Source: Proteobacteria bacterium UBA652 (GTDB lineage Bacteria; Pseudomonadota; Gammaproteobacteria; Nitrosococcales; Methylophagaceae). Taken from it: 37,309 bases of DNA. A program made the translations under genes and the position numbers. Shown here piece after piece: positions 1 to 7,609 of the stretch (the first letter of the stretch is position 1; each line of letters opens with the position of its first letter). The notes under the pieces were generated by a model that saw only the letters and a list, made by a program, of their open reading frames with translations, did no database searches and had not been told where the DNA came from. Location: the NCBI GenBank assembly GCA_002299915.1, contig DBOG01000081.1, forward strand, positions 1 through 37,309. The letters are read 5' to 3'.

Positions 1-2
1 GC

Positions 3-50
3 GGTGGTCAGGGTGTGTTGAGCCCGTTGGATAAAATCTTAGCAAATTAA
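3..50 (+). CDS. 3' end of an unidentified + strand gene (partial)
   Basis: Frame 3 is open from the window edge and encodes GGQGVLSPLDKILAN before TAA at 48-50. The composition looks like an ordinary protein C-terminus. A 10-bp perfect hairpin begins at the stop codon, as expected for a gene end with its own terminator. Only 15 codons are visible, so neither the family nor the reality of the gene can be settled here. Confidence 0.35.
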   Translation, partial: GGQGVLSPLDKILAN

Positions 51-71
51 AGGGGCGCTAGCCTTTAATTT
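44..71 (+). terminator. hairpin between convergent genes, probable terminator
   Basis: AAATTAAAGG (44-53) pairs perfectly with CCTTTAATTT (62-71) around an 8-nt loop. It lies between the putative + strand gene end at 50 and the moeA stop at 133. The stem is A/T-flanked on both strands, so it could end transcription in either direction. There is no long uninterrupted T-run. Confidence 0.4.
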
Positions 72-132
72 AATTCCTTGAATGTGTTAGTCATATTATT
101 AGGCTAAATTATGCCTGGTTAGGGCGAATTAC

Positions 133-1398
133 CTAAACCAAGCCCGAAAACGGTTGCACTTTCACCCATTCTCCTTCAGCAATCCCATCACAGGTTTCAT
201 CGATAAGGATAAAGCAATTAGCGATGCTCATGGAGTGGAGAATGCCTGATCCTTGTTGGCCGGTGGTTTTGACACCCAATTCACCGTTATCATCGGTAAA
301 TAAAATACCGCGTTGGAATTCATAGCGGCCGGGGCGTTTTCGGATATGATTATGGCAGCGGACTTGGAAGGTGTGGGGTGCGGTTATGGCTTCGCCAGTG
401 AGTTGTTGGAGGGCGGGGAGGACAAATTGATAAAAGGTGACCATGACGGAGACGGGATTACCGGGTAGGCCAAAAAATAGCGTTTGGTCTATTTTTCCGA
501 AGGCGAGCGGTCGGCCAGGTTTCATGGCGATTTTCCAGAAGGCGACTTGACCTAATTCTGCCAGCATTTCTTTGACATAATCGGCATCGCCAACAGAGAC
601 GCCGCCAGTGGTGATGATGACATCGGCCTCAGTGGCTGCTTGTTTGAGCGCGCCGCGAAGGGCATCGCGTTGGTCGGGGATAACCCCTAGATCTAGCAAT
701 TCGACATCTAGGCGGGTGAGCATGCCATAGAGGGTATAGCGATTGCTGTCGTAGATTTGGCCTGCTTCTAGGGTGTCGCCGATGGAGCGCAGTTCATCTC
801 CGGTGGAGAAGAAGGCGACTTTGAGTTTGCGGGTGACGTTGACATCAGCAATGCCGAGCGAGGCAATGAGGCCTAAATCGGCAGGAATGAGTTTGCGGCC
901 TGCTTTGAGCGCGGTATCGCCGATGGCGAGATCTTCGCCTGCTTGGCGGATATGTTGGCCTGCGCGTTGTTTGCCATGAATGGTGATGGTATCGCCATCT
1001 ACGGCCACATGCTCTTGCATGATGATGGTGTCGCATTCTGCTGGCACGACAGCGCCAGTCATGATGCGAATGCATTGCCCTGGGCTGACTTGACCTTGAT
1101 GGGGTTTGCCGGCAAAGGCGATGCCGATTTGTTGTAGGGCAAGAGAGTCATTGCCTAAATTTAAATCGGAACTGGCAATCGCATAGCCATCCATTGCTGA
1201 ATTACGATGGGCGGGGACATTATGAGGGGAGATGATGTCTTGGTGTAAGACGCGGCCGAGGGCTTCCCGCAGGCTACAAGTTTCTGATGCTGTTAGCGGG
1301 CTGACCAGCTGTTGAATATGATCTTGCGCGACCTGCATGGGCATAAGCGCGGCTTCGAGCGGATCGGCGCAACTGGGTTGGGGGGTGAAGTCAGCCAT
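133..1398 (-). CDS. moeA: molybdopterin molybdenumtransferase MoeA
   Basis: MoeA inserts molybdate into adenylylated molybdopterin, the last step in making the basic molybdenum cofactor in the cytoplasm. The 421-aa product is close to the usual family length of about 410. Seen directly: the MoeA N-terminal region with RNSAMDGYA, the MoCF-binding core TTGGVSVGDADYV, and GLPGNPVSVMV in the C-terminal half. ATG at 1396-1398 is the only sensible start, giving MADFTPQPS. It lies downstream of the mobA-mobB fusion, with a 133-bp gap that holds a palindromic repeat, so it may be co-transcribed or have its own promoter. Assignment is firm. Confidence 0.95.
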   Translation of the reverse strand: MADFTPQPSCADPLEAALMPMQVAQDHIQQLVSPLTASETCSLREALGRVLHQDIISPHNVPAHRNSAMDGYAIASSDLNLGNDSLALQQIGIAFAGKPHQGQVSPGQCIRIMTGAVVPAECDTIIMQEHVAVDGDTITIHGKQRAGQHIRQAGEDLAIGDTALKAGRKLIPADLGLIASLGIADVNVTRKLKVAFFSTGDELRSIGDTLEAGQIYDSNRYTLYGMLTRLDVELLDLGVIPDQRDALRGALKQAATEADVIITTGGVSVGDADYVKEMLAELGQVAFWKIAMKPGRPLAFGKIDQTLFFGLPGNPVSVMVTFYQFVLPALQQLTGEAITAPHTFQVRCHNHIRKRPGRYEFQRGILFTDDNGELGVKTTGQQGSGILHSMSIANCFILIDETCDGIAEGEWVKVQPFSGLV

Positions 1399-1452
1399 TA
1401 TTGTATTAAGTCTGTTAAATATTTATTCATGGTGTGCTTATTGTAACTTGTT

Positions 1453-1524
1453 CCGTTCGCCCTGAGGTGCTCGAAGGGTGAATTTGCTTGTTGTATTGTC
1501 CTTCTAGAGCCTCAGGACGAACGG
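1453..1524. repeat. palindromic intergenic repeat
   Basis: The left arm (1453-1478) starts CCGTTCGCCCTGAGG. The right arm (1500-1524) ends CCTCAGGACGAACGG, its reverse complement with one mismatch; pairing continues imperfectly for about 25 bp per arm around a 21-nt AT-rich centre. Similar CCTGAGG/CGAACGG palindromes occur as dispersed intergenic elements in many bacterial genomes. It lies between mobAB and moeA and could form an RNA hairpin in a joint transcript. Confidence 0.7.
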
Positions 1525-1531
1525 GTTTGTT

Positions 1532-2653
1532 TTATATGTCATAGTTAAAATGAGATTTGATGAAATCAGCAATCGCCGCGGGATCGTTTAACGGCAGCTG
1601 CGGCAGCTTGGGTGTGGGGTTTAATTCAGCATCGCCAGTAATATCAGTGGCGATTGCAATAATATTGGGATCGTCGGGATAGAGGAACGGATGGCCTAAG
1701 CTAGGACGATGTAGCTCTATTTTAGGGATTTCAGTCAGCTTAAAGCCTTCTACTAATATGATATCAAGCTGGCTAAGATCTAAACGTTGTAAGAGGGTGG
1801 AGAGTTCGGCTTCTTGCTCGGGATCGCGGGCGGTTTGCATCAGCGCGAGTTGGAATCTAGAGGAAATAAGCATTTGCTGGGCACCTGCTTGGCGCAGGCG
1901 ATAGCTATCTTTGCCGGGCTGATCAATTTCAAAGCTATGGTGGGCATGTTTGATCATGCCGACACGTTTGCCATTTTCAGACAGCAGCGGGATAAGTTCG
2001 GTGAGCAGGGTGGTTTTGCCTGTGCCACTAAAAGCGGCAAAGCCGAGGATGGGTAGGGGGAAGTTGTGTGGCGCGGCATATTTTAAATCTTCAGGTGTAT
2101 TGATATTGATAAAGCTATCAACTTGATCTGAAAAATCGACTTCGACTAATTTATGCTGTTGCAACCAGCGATCTATTTTGCGTTCACCAGATTCAAGATA
2201 CGCGGCCAGGCTATCAGTGAGTCGGCGAGGGATGAGGCAGAAAACAGGCTGCAACCGTTTGCCATCATGGGCGACAGCAATATCGGCTTGATTGAGTAGT
2301 AGACTTTCCATCAGGCGTTGCCTTAACTGCAAGGGGAGGTTTGGGGTGTCGCAGGGAGCGGTGAGGATATAGTCTGTGTCCACATGGCGCAAAGCGGTGA
2401 GCATGCCTGCCAGTGGGCCTTGAAAATCGCTCAGTTCATCGCTGATAACAGGATGACCAAAGGCGGCGTATTGTTCGCTATTGCGATTGGCATTGATGAC
2501 GAGGCTATCGACTTGAGGCGATAAGGCGTTAATCGTATGTTGGATTAAGGGTTGCTGCTGATAGTGGATCAGGCCTTTATCTTCTCCCCCCATACGGCGC
2601 GCTTTGCCGCCAGCAAGGATGATGCCTGTAATGGTGGGAGGGGAGAGCAACAT
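1532..2653 (-). CDS. mobA: MobA-MobB fusion: molybdopterin guanylyltransferase / GTP-binding adaptor
   Basis: The 373-aa protein joins two cofactor-maturation proteins that are separate in E. coli. The N-terminal half (about 1-190) is MobA, which transfers GMP from GTP to Mo-molybdopterin; it carries the nucleotidyltransferase signature LAGGKARRMGGEDKG near residue 14. The C-terminal half (about 200-373) is MobB, with P-loop FSGTGKTTL and a following GMIKHAHHSF segment. No stop or frame change lies between the halves. It follows the pRiA4b-like gene by 9 bp and precedes moeA. The start MLLSPPTITG has no strong Shine-Dalgarno, which suggests translational coupling. Fused MobAB proteins are known in some proteobacteria. 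Confidence 0.93.
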   Translation of the reverse strand: MLLSPPTITGIILAGGKARRMGGEDKGLIHYQQQPLIQHTINALSPQVDSLVINANRNSEQYAAFGHPVISDELSDFQGPLAGMLTALRHVDTDYILTAPCDTPNLPLQLRQRLMESLLLNQADIAVAHDGKRLQPVFCLIPRRLTDSLAAYLESGERKIDRWLQQHKLVEVDFSDQVDSFININTPEDLKYAAPHNFPLPILGFAAFSGTGKTTLLTELIPLLSENGKRVGMIKHAHHSFEIDQPGKDSYRLRQAGAQQMLISSRFQLALMQTARDPEQEAELSTLLQRLDLSQLDIILVEGFKLTEIPKIELHRPSLGHPFLYPDDPNIIAIATDITGDAELNPTPKLPQLPLNDPAAIADFIKSHFNYDI

Positions 2654-2662
2654 GATTGGTTT

Positions 2663-3235
2663 TTAAGTGGGATGAAATGTTTTATTAACGCTATCTTTGT
2701 TGAAAACATCGGGTTTTAATGATGTCAACTCATCAGCATACCATTCGATTATATCTTCATATTCTGGGTGATTTGGTTGGTTGATTACTTCCAATATATG
2801 CTGATAGCTAGCAATGCCACCAGAATCTTCTAATGGGCATGCTCTTGCTCCATCAAGACAGGTTGGTAATTTTTTCTTTGGGTCATAAGGTAAGATTTTT
2901 TCTAGTTGTATTTTATGCTGCCAACCATCACCAAAATCATATTCGTATACGATGGCGTCATTGGTTTTTTTTAGTAGTTGATGTAGGGTGTAGTCAAGCT
3001 CATCGTGCGCTTCAGCATTAAAGTATTCATCTGGCTCATCGACAAATAAGATTTTATCTTTGATAAACATATGCAGATGAGAATCGAACCAGCCCATCGT
3101 AACTTGGATAACATCATGTAAAACGATTAGTTCAATATTACTAGGAACAAGAATTTGCCGCCAGATAGAGGGTTCTGAACCCAACAGTGTTATTTTTAGC
3201 TGGTATGTTTTTCTTAAATCGATTGGAGTCGCCAT
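2663..3235 (-). CDS. plasmid pRiA4b ORF-3 family protein
   Basis: This 190-aa protein matches the pRiA4b ORF-3-like family by several hallmarks: KITLLGSEPSIWRQILVP near the N-terminus, HDVIQVTMGWFDSHLHMF, YEYDFGDGWQHKI in the middle, and LDGARACPLEDSGG followed by HPEY. The molecular function of the family is not established. It sits 3 bp after folE2 and 9 bp before mobAB on the same strand, so it is probably in that transcript. Its link to pterin metabolism is positional only. Confidence 0.85.
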   Translation of the reverse strand: MATPIDLRKTYQLKITLLGSEPSIWRQILVPSNIELIVLHDVIQVTMGWFDSHLHMFIKDKILFVDEPDEYFNAEAHDELDYTLHQLLKKTNDAIVYEYDFGDGWQHKIQLEKILPYDPKKKLPTCLDGARACPLEDSGGIASYQHILEVINQPNHPEYEDIIEWYADELTSLKPDVFNKDSVNKTFHPT

Positions 3236-3238
3236 GCT

Positions 3239-4054
3239 TTACTTACTCTTATCGTTAGTGATTAAGGCATAGGCCGAATGATTATGAATCGATTCAAAGT
3301 TTTCTGATTCAACCGTGTATTTACGAATGCGATCATCATCATTTAAGCGGGCGGCAATATCACGGACAATATCTTCAACGAACTTTGGATTATCATACGC
3401 ACGCTCGGTAACGAATTTTTCATCAGGCCGTTTGAGTAAACCATAAATTTCACACGACGCTTCTTGTTCGACTAAATCAATAATATCTTCGATCCAGAAA
3501 AAATCATCTGACAGTACGGATACGCTTACATGTGAGCGTTGATTATGCGCGCCATAATCTGAGATCTTCTTAGAACATGGGCATAGACTGGTGACGGGAA
3601 CGACGACTTTCACCGTTACATCAGTTACATCACCCGTAATTGCGCCAATAAAACTAACTTGATAATTCATCAGACTTTGAACGCCAGTGACGGGTGCAGA
3701 CTTGTTCACAAAATAAGGAAAATCCATTTCGATATAACCTGATTCGGCATCTAATAAGTCAATCATTTCAGCCAGCATATCGTGGAATTTTTTTACTGTG
3801 ATTTCGCTGCCTTCATGTTGATTTAGGATCGCGATAAAACGCGACATATGGGTGCCTTTGAATTGATGCGGCAGATTGACATACATATTGAAGTTAGCAA
3901 TGGTATGTTGCTCGCCACTGGCGCGGTCACTGACTTTGATTGGATGCTGAATATCTTTGATGCCGACTTTATCAATGGCGATATGACGTTTATCCGCAAT
4001 ATTTTGGACATCTTCTATTGCACCACTAGGAGCCGGTTTTTTATTGTCAGCCAT
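3239..4054 (-). CDS. folE2: GTP cyclohydrolase FolE2 (type IB)
   Basis: FolE2 converts GTP to 7,8-dihydroneopterin triphosphate, the entry step to folate and, with QueD, to queuosine. The 271-aa length fits the family. Visible hallmarks are GEQHTIANFNMYVNLP, HMSRF, and the metal-site region SLCPCSK (C158, C160) followed by GAHNQRSH. FolE2 differs from zinc-dependent FolE in accepting other divalent metals, and in many bacteria it is expressed under zinc limitation. I see no clear Zur box upstream of the operon. It begins 3 bp after the queD stop, so the two are almost certainly co-transcribed and coupled. Confidence 0.95.
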   Translation of the reverse strand: MADNKKPAPSGAIEDVQNIADKRHIAIDKVGIKDIQHPIKVSDRASGEQHTIANFNMYVNLPHQFKGTHMSRFIAILNQHEGSEITVKKFHDMLAEMIDLLDAESGYIEMDFPYFVNKSAPVTGVQSLMNYQVSFIGAITGDVTDVTVKVVVPVTSLCPCSKKISDYGAHNQRSHVSVSVLSDDFFWIEDIIDLVEQEASCEIYGLLKRPDEKFVTERAYDNPKFVEDIVRDIAARLNDDDRIRKYTVESENFESIHNHSAYALITNDKSK

Positions 4055-4057
4055 TGT

Positions 4058-4438
4058 TTAATCCTCGCTATACCGCACACAGGCACGGTCGGTTTCCCAC
4101 AGAGTGACACCGTCTACTTTAGCGGTATCAGTATTTAATGTAGCACTTAATTGTTGATAAAAATATTGGGCGATGTTCTCTGCCGTTGGGTTTTTGACAT
4201 CAAACGGGGGGATGTCGTTCAAATAACGATGATCCAATGTTTTTGCTAAGGCCCGCGTCGCATTTTTAATGGTTTTGAAATCCATCCCCATTTCATGCTG
4301 ATCGAGCGCCGTTGCACGCACTTCGACTTCCACTTTCCAGTTATGCCCATGCATACGGCTACAATCACCGGGGTAATCACGCAAGGTGTGGGCAGAGGCA
4401 AAATCGGCCAGAATTTTTAGATTATAAATAGTGCTCAT
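4058..4438 (-). CDS. queD: 6-carboxytetrahydropterin synthase QueD
   Basis: QueD turns dihydroneopterin triphosphate into 6-carboxy-5,6,7,8-tetrahydropterin on the route to preQ0 and queuosine. The 126-aa product has the zinc and catalytic residues of the PTPS/QueD fold: H17, catalytic C26, and HGH at 30-32, plus DHRYLND later. The frame stays open to 4477, but the conserved start is MSTIYNLKI (ATG 4436-4438); the upstream codons run into a palindromic repeat. No Shine-Dalgarno is visible, and a predicted promoter sits only a few bases upstream, so the mRNA may be leaderless. First gene of the queD-folE2 run. Confidence 0.93.
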   Translation of the reverse strand: MSTIYNLKILADFASAHTLRDYPGDCSRMHGHNWKVEVEVRATALDQHEMGMDFKTIKNATRALAKTLDHRYLNDIPPFDVKNPTAENIAQYFYQQLSATLNTDTAKVDGVTLWETDRACVRYSED

Positions 4439-4447
4439 AAGCCGGCC

Positions 4448-4477
4448 ATTATACGTGGAAACAGAACGATCTGTCAT
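4448..4477 (-). promoter_or_regulatory. predicted promoter of queD-folE2 operon
   Basis: On the minus strand, ATGACA (4472-4477) is followed after 18 bp by a perfect TATAAT (4448-4453). The expected start point near 4441 leaves only about 3 nt before the queD ATG. The -35 hexamer is the outer end of the palindromic repeat at 4472-4545. Confidence 0.5.
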
Positions 4478-4570
4478 CCCGACCGTAGCGGAGGGATCTT
4501 AAAATATTAGAAGTATTAAGATCTCTCCCTGTGGTCGAGATGACAGGGGTGTGGTCGAGATGGCATCTGT
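4472..4570. repeat. palindromic repeat with tandem 20-bp tail
   Basis: The left arm begins TGTCATCCCGACCGTAGCGG (4472) and runs to 4500. The right arm (4518-4545) is its imperfect inverse, ending in GGTCGAGATGACA. The outer 20 bp are then duplicated in tandem with changes: GTGGTCGAGATGACAGGGGT (4531-4550) and GTGGTCGAGATGGCATCTGT (4551-4570). It lies between the dxs stop and queD. A half-copy related to the right arm occurs at 27207-27236, so this is a dispersed family in the genome. Confidence 0.75.
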
Positions 4571-4578
4571 GTGATGAT

Positions 4579-6396
4579 TTATATTTTTTGTTGGATACTT
4601 TGTTCAATTCCTGCCGCATCTAAGCCACATTCAGCCAATAAAGCAGCTTGCTCGCCATGGTCAATGAAGCTATCAGGTAGGCCGAGCATATGGACGGGTG
4701 TGTTATTGCCAATGGATTGCAAATATTCGGCAACGGCACTGCCAGCACCACCCATGATACTGTTTTCTTCAATGGTGAAAATATGCTGATGGCTATTGGC
4801 AACACCTTGAAGACAGCTTTCATCAAGCGGCTTTACAAACCGCATATCAATAACAGTGGCATTGATGGCTTCAGCGGCGGTGAGTGCAGCGGGTAATAAT
4901 GTACCAAATACCAGTAGAACAACTTTTTTACCTTCACGAATACGGTTGGCTTTGCCAATTTCTAACGGTAATAATTTGGTGTTTATTGCCACACCCGTAC
5001 CGTTACCACGTGGATAACGCACGGCAGCAGGGCCATCATAATGAAAGCCCGTGGTAAGCATCTGGCGGCATTCATTTTCATCGCTTGGCGTCATGATAAT
5101 AAGATTAGGTATGCATCGTAAGTAACTGATATCAAAAGAACCTGCATGGGTGGGGCCATCGGCGCCAACTAAGCCCGCACGATCAAGCGCAAATAATACC
5201 GATAGGTTTTGCAAGGCGACATCATGAATCAGTTGATCATAAGCACGCTGCAAAAAGGTGGAGTAAATCGCCACCACGGGTTTTTTCCCTTCACATGCCA
5301 TACCTGCGGCTAAAGTAACGGCATGTTGCTCGGCAATGCCGACATCAAAATACCGATCGGGATAATCTTCAGCAAACCGATTCAGCCCAGAACCATCACA
5401 CATGGCGGGTGTGATCCCAATCAAATCAGGATCGATTGCTGCCATATCACATAGCCATTTGCCAAATATTTGGGTATAGCTAGGTGCCGAGTTTTTAACT
5501 TGGTTTTTAGGGCTAACACCATGATATTTATTGGGGTTTTCTTCCGCAGGTGGGTAGCCTTTACCTTTTTTGGTTAGGATGTGTAGTAAATGGGGGCCTT
5601 TGCGATCGCGTAGATTGCTCAAAGTGGCAATCAAGGTATCTAAATCATGGCCATCAATTGGGCCAATATAATTGAGCCCCATTTCTTCGAATAAGGTCCC
5701 CGGAATCACCATGCCTTTTACGTGCTCTTCTGTACGTCGTGCTAACTCCCATGCACTGGGAATTTTTTCTAATACACGTTTACTGCCTTCACGCGCCGAG
5801 GCATAGAGTTTACCTGAAAGCAGGCGGGCAAGATAATTTGACATGCCGCCAACATTGCGCGAAATTGACATTTCATTATCGTTGAGGACGACGAGTAAAT
5901 TAGATTTTAAGTCACCAGCATGGTTTAACGCTTCATACGCTTGCCCCGCAGTGAGTGCACCATCGCCAATAATGGCAACTGCACGATGTTCTGAGTCTTG
6001 TAAGTCGTAGGCGATTTGCATGCCGAGTGCGGCAGATATCGAAGTGCTAGAATGGCCAACACCAAAAGCATCATGTGGGCTTTCATCCCGTTTTGGGAAG
6101 CCAGCGATGCCTCCTGCTTGGCGTAGGGTGTGCATTTGGTCGCGTCGACCTGTGAGAATTTTATGGGTATAACTTTGATGGCCAACATCCCAAATTAGCC
6201 TGTCATCTGGTGATTGATACACATAGTGTAGGGCAAGGCTAAGTTCAACTGTGCCGAGATTAGATGAGATATGCCCACCTGTTTCAGTGACACTACTAAC
6301 AATTAAATCGCGAATTTCTTGGGCGAGTTCGGGTAGCTGTTTTTTATCGAGATCACGTAAATCTGCTGGGCTATTAATATGAGAGAGTAGCGCCAT
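4579..6396 (-). CDS. dxs: 1-deoxy-D-xylulose-5-phosphate synthase
   Basis: Dxs condenses pyruvate and glyceraldehyde-3-phosphate into DXP, the first step of the MEP isoprenoid pathway, using thiamine diphosphate. The 605-aa product shows GHISSNLGTVELSLALHYVY, the ThDP motif GDGALTAGQAYEALNHAG with LNDNEMSI, the catalytic Glu region DVGIAEQHAVTLAAGMA, and the transketolase C-domain. The start chosen is MALLSHINSP (6394-6396); the longer open frame would cover the end of ispA. It lacks about 14 N-terminal residues relative to E. coli, which are not catalytic. Last gene of xseB-ispA-dxs, starting just after the ispA stop at 6399. Confidence 0.96.
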   Translation of the reverse strand: MALLSHINSPADLRDLDKKQLPELAQEIRDLIVSSVTETGGHISSNLGTVELSLALHYVYQSPDDRLIWDVGHQSYTHKILTGRRDQMHTLRQAGGIAGFPKRDESPHDAFGVGHSSTSISAALGMQIAYDLQDSEHRAVAIIGDGALTAGQAYEALNHAGDLKSNLLVVLNDNEMSISRNVGGMSNYLARLLSGKLYASAREGSKRVLEKIPSAWELARRTEEHVKGMVIPGTLFEEMGLNYIGPIDGHDLDTLIATLSNLRDRKGPHLLHILTKKGKGYPPAEENPNKYHGVSPKNQVKNSAPSYTQIFGKWLCDMAAIDPDLIGITPAMCDGSGLNRFAEDYPDRYFDVGIAEQHAVTLAAGMACEGKKPVVAIYSTFLQRAYDQLIHDVALQNLSVLFALDRAGLVGADGPTHAGSFDISYLRCIPNLIIMTPSDENECRQMLTTGFHYDGPAAVRYPRGNGTGVAINTKLLPLEIGKANRIREGKKVVLLVFGTLLPAALTAAEAINATVIDMRFVKPLDESCLQGVANSHQHIFTIEENSIMGGAGSAVAEYLQSIGNNTPVHMLGLPDSFIDHGEQAALLAECGLDAAGIEQSIQQKI

Positions 6397-6398
6397 GA

Positions 6399-7280
6399 TT
6401 AATGTGCTCGTTTCACAACAAAATCCGCTAAGCAAGCAAGATATTGCGTGTTATAAGGTACAGCGTTAAGTGCATCATGCGCCGCGTCGATTAAATCATG
6501 GGCTTTTTGTTGTGCCGCTTCTAACCCTAATAAAGCGGGGTAGGTGGGTTTGTTTTTTGCGATGTCGGCACCTTGTGGTTTGCCTAAGGTGGTCGTATCT
6601 GCGGTTACATCTAACACATCATCTTGCACTTGAAAGGCGAGGCCGATATTGTCGGCATAAGATTGAAAGTGTTGCAGATCAGTTGAGGAGATACTAGGCG
6701 CCGTCAATGCGCCCAGCGTGACGCTAGCATGAATCAACGCACCTGTTTTTAGGCGGTGCATGGTTTCTAATTCGGTGAGCGATAATGTTTGATCGACAGC
6801 AGCAAGATCAACTGCTTGCCCAAGTGCCATCCCTGCACTCCCCGATGCAACGGCTAATTGTTTAACCATATCGCGAGATTGTTCAGCGAAAAGGCTCGGT
6901 TCGCAGAGCGATTCAAATGCTAAGGTTTGCAAGGCATCACCAACGAGTAGCGCGGTCGCCTCATCATAGGCCTTATGGCAGGTGGGCTGACCTCGGCGTA
7001 AATCATCGTCATCCATGATCGGCATATCATCGTGTACTAATGAATAAGCATGAATAAACTCAACCGCACAGGCAGGTGCATGTAATACCTCATTAGGCGT
7101 ATCTAGGGAATTTCCCGTTGCATAAACTAATAACGCACGTAAGCGTTTACCGCCATTTAAACTGGCATACCGCATAGCATCATGTAGCGTACTTGTGGTT
7201 GCTGGTAGGCGGGTGGTTAATTCGGATTCTACTCGTTGTCGTGTTGTGTCTAACCAAGCATTGAAGGCGACATTGCTCAC
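6399..7280 (-). CDS. ispA: polyprenyl (farnesyl) diphosphate synthase
   Basis: IspA condenses isopentenyl diphosphate with allylic diphosphates, usually to farnesyl diphosphate, feeding quinone and undecaprenyl synthesis. The 293-aa protein has GGKRLRALLVYATG, the first aspartate-rich motif LVHDDMPIMDDDDLRRG (D84, D85, D90) and the second DDVLDVTAD, typical of the class with a four-residue spacing in the first motif. Its first codon overlaps the end of xseB by 4 bp (ATGA), and dxs follows, giving the standard xseB-ispA-dxs operon. Chain length cannot be fixed from sequence, but context favours C15. Confidence 0.95.
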   Translation of the reverse strand: MSNVAFNAWLDTTRQRVESELTTRLPATTSTLHDAMRYASLNGGKRLRALLVYATGNSLDTPNEVLHAPACAVEFIHAYSLVHDDMPIMDDDDLRRGQPTCHKAYDEATALLVGDALQTLAFESLCEPSLFAEQSRDMVKQLAVASGSAGMALGQAVDLAAVDQTLSLTELETMHRLKTGALIHASVTLGALTAPSISSTDLQHFQSYADNIGLAFQVQDDVLDVTADTTTLGKPQGADIAKNKPTYPALLGLEAAQQKAHDLIDAAHDALNAVPYNTQYLACLADFVVKRAH

Positions 7281-7531
7281 GAGTCGTCAACATCTCTATT
7301 CGTATCCGAATCAAAATCAACTAGCGTCACTTTACCCGCTTTTTCCATTAACATCTGCACTTTTTGTTCGGCTGCTTGCAATTCTGTTTGACAATCACGC
7401 GTCAACAACACACCTTGCTCATACAGTTTTAAGGATTCTTCTAAGCTAATATCACCTTGTTCCAAACGATTGACGAGTGACTCTAGATCACTTAATGCTG
7501 TTTCGAAGTTGATTTTTTTTGCTTTTGCCAC
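7277..7531 (-). CDS. xseB: exodeoxyribonuclease VII small subunit
   Basis: XseB is the small helical subunit of exonuclease VII, which degrades single-stranded DNA from both ends. The 84-aa protein has the family core FETALSDLESLVNRLEQGDI followed by SLEESLKLYEQGVLL. It starts with GTG (7529-7531), preceded by a good Shine-Dalgarno, AAGGGG, on the minus strand. The acidic C-terminal tail (DFDSDTNRDVDDS) overlaps the ispA start. The large subunit XseA is not in the window, as usual. Confidence 0.93.
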   Translation of the reverse strand: MAKAKKINFETALSDLESLVNRLEQGDISLEESLKLYEQGVLLTRDCQTELQAAEQKVQMLMEKAGKVTLVDFDSDTNRDVDDS

Positions 7532-7562
7532 AGTTAGCCACCCCTTAATATTATTGGATGCT

Positions 7563-7568
7563 ATTATA
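7563..7568 (-). promoter_or_regulatory. -10 element for xseB-ispA-dxs
   Basis: A perfect TATAAT on the minus strand lies 32 bp before the xseB GTG in the divergent ribF/xseB spacer, leaving room for the AAGGGG ribosome site. No good -35 hexamer is visible at 16-18 bp. Confidence 0.4.
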
Positions 7569-7609
7569 TGGCATTAGGCTATTACGTTCACGCTCAATAT
7601 TAGGAAATC

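Noticed and set aside
845..1137. ORFs on both strands within moeA
   Set aside because: Biased composition (Arg/His-rich) and complete overlap with a clear gene show these are frame shadows.
4439..4477. Longer queD start (13 more codons)
   Set aside because: The added residues are encoded partly by a palindromic repeat and do not match the family; the conserved start is at 4438.
4531..4570. Tandem 20-bp units considered as a CRISPR start
   Set aside because: Only two adjacent imperfect units without spacers, and they derive from the arm of a palindromic repeat.
6397..6435. Longer dxs start inside ispA
   Set aside because: It would overlap ispA coding sequence, and the extra residues do not resemble Dxs.
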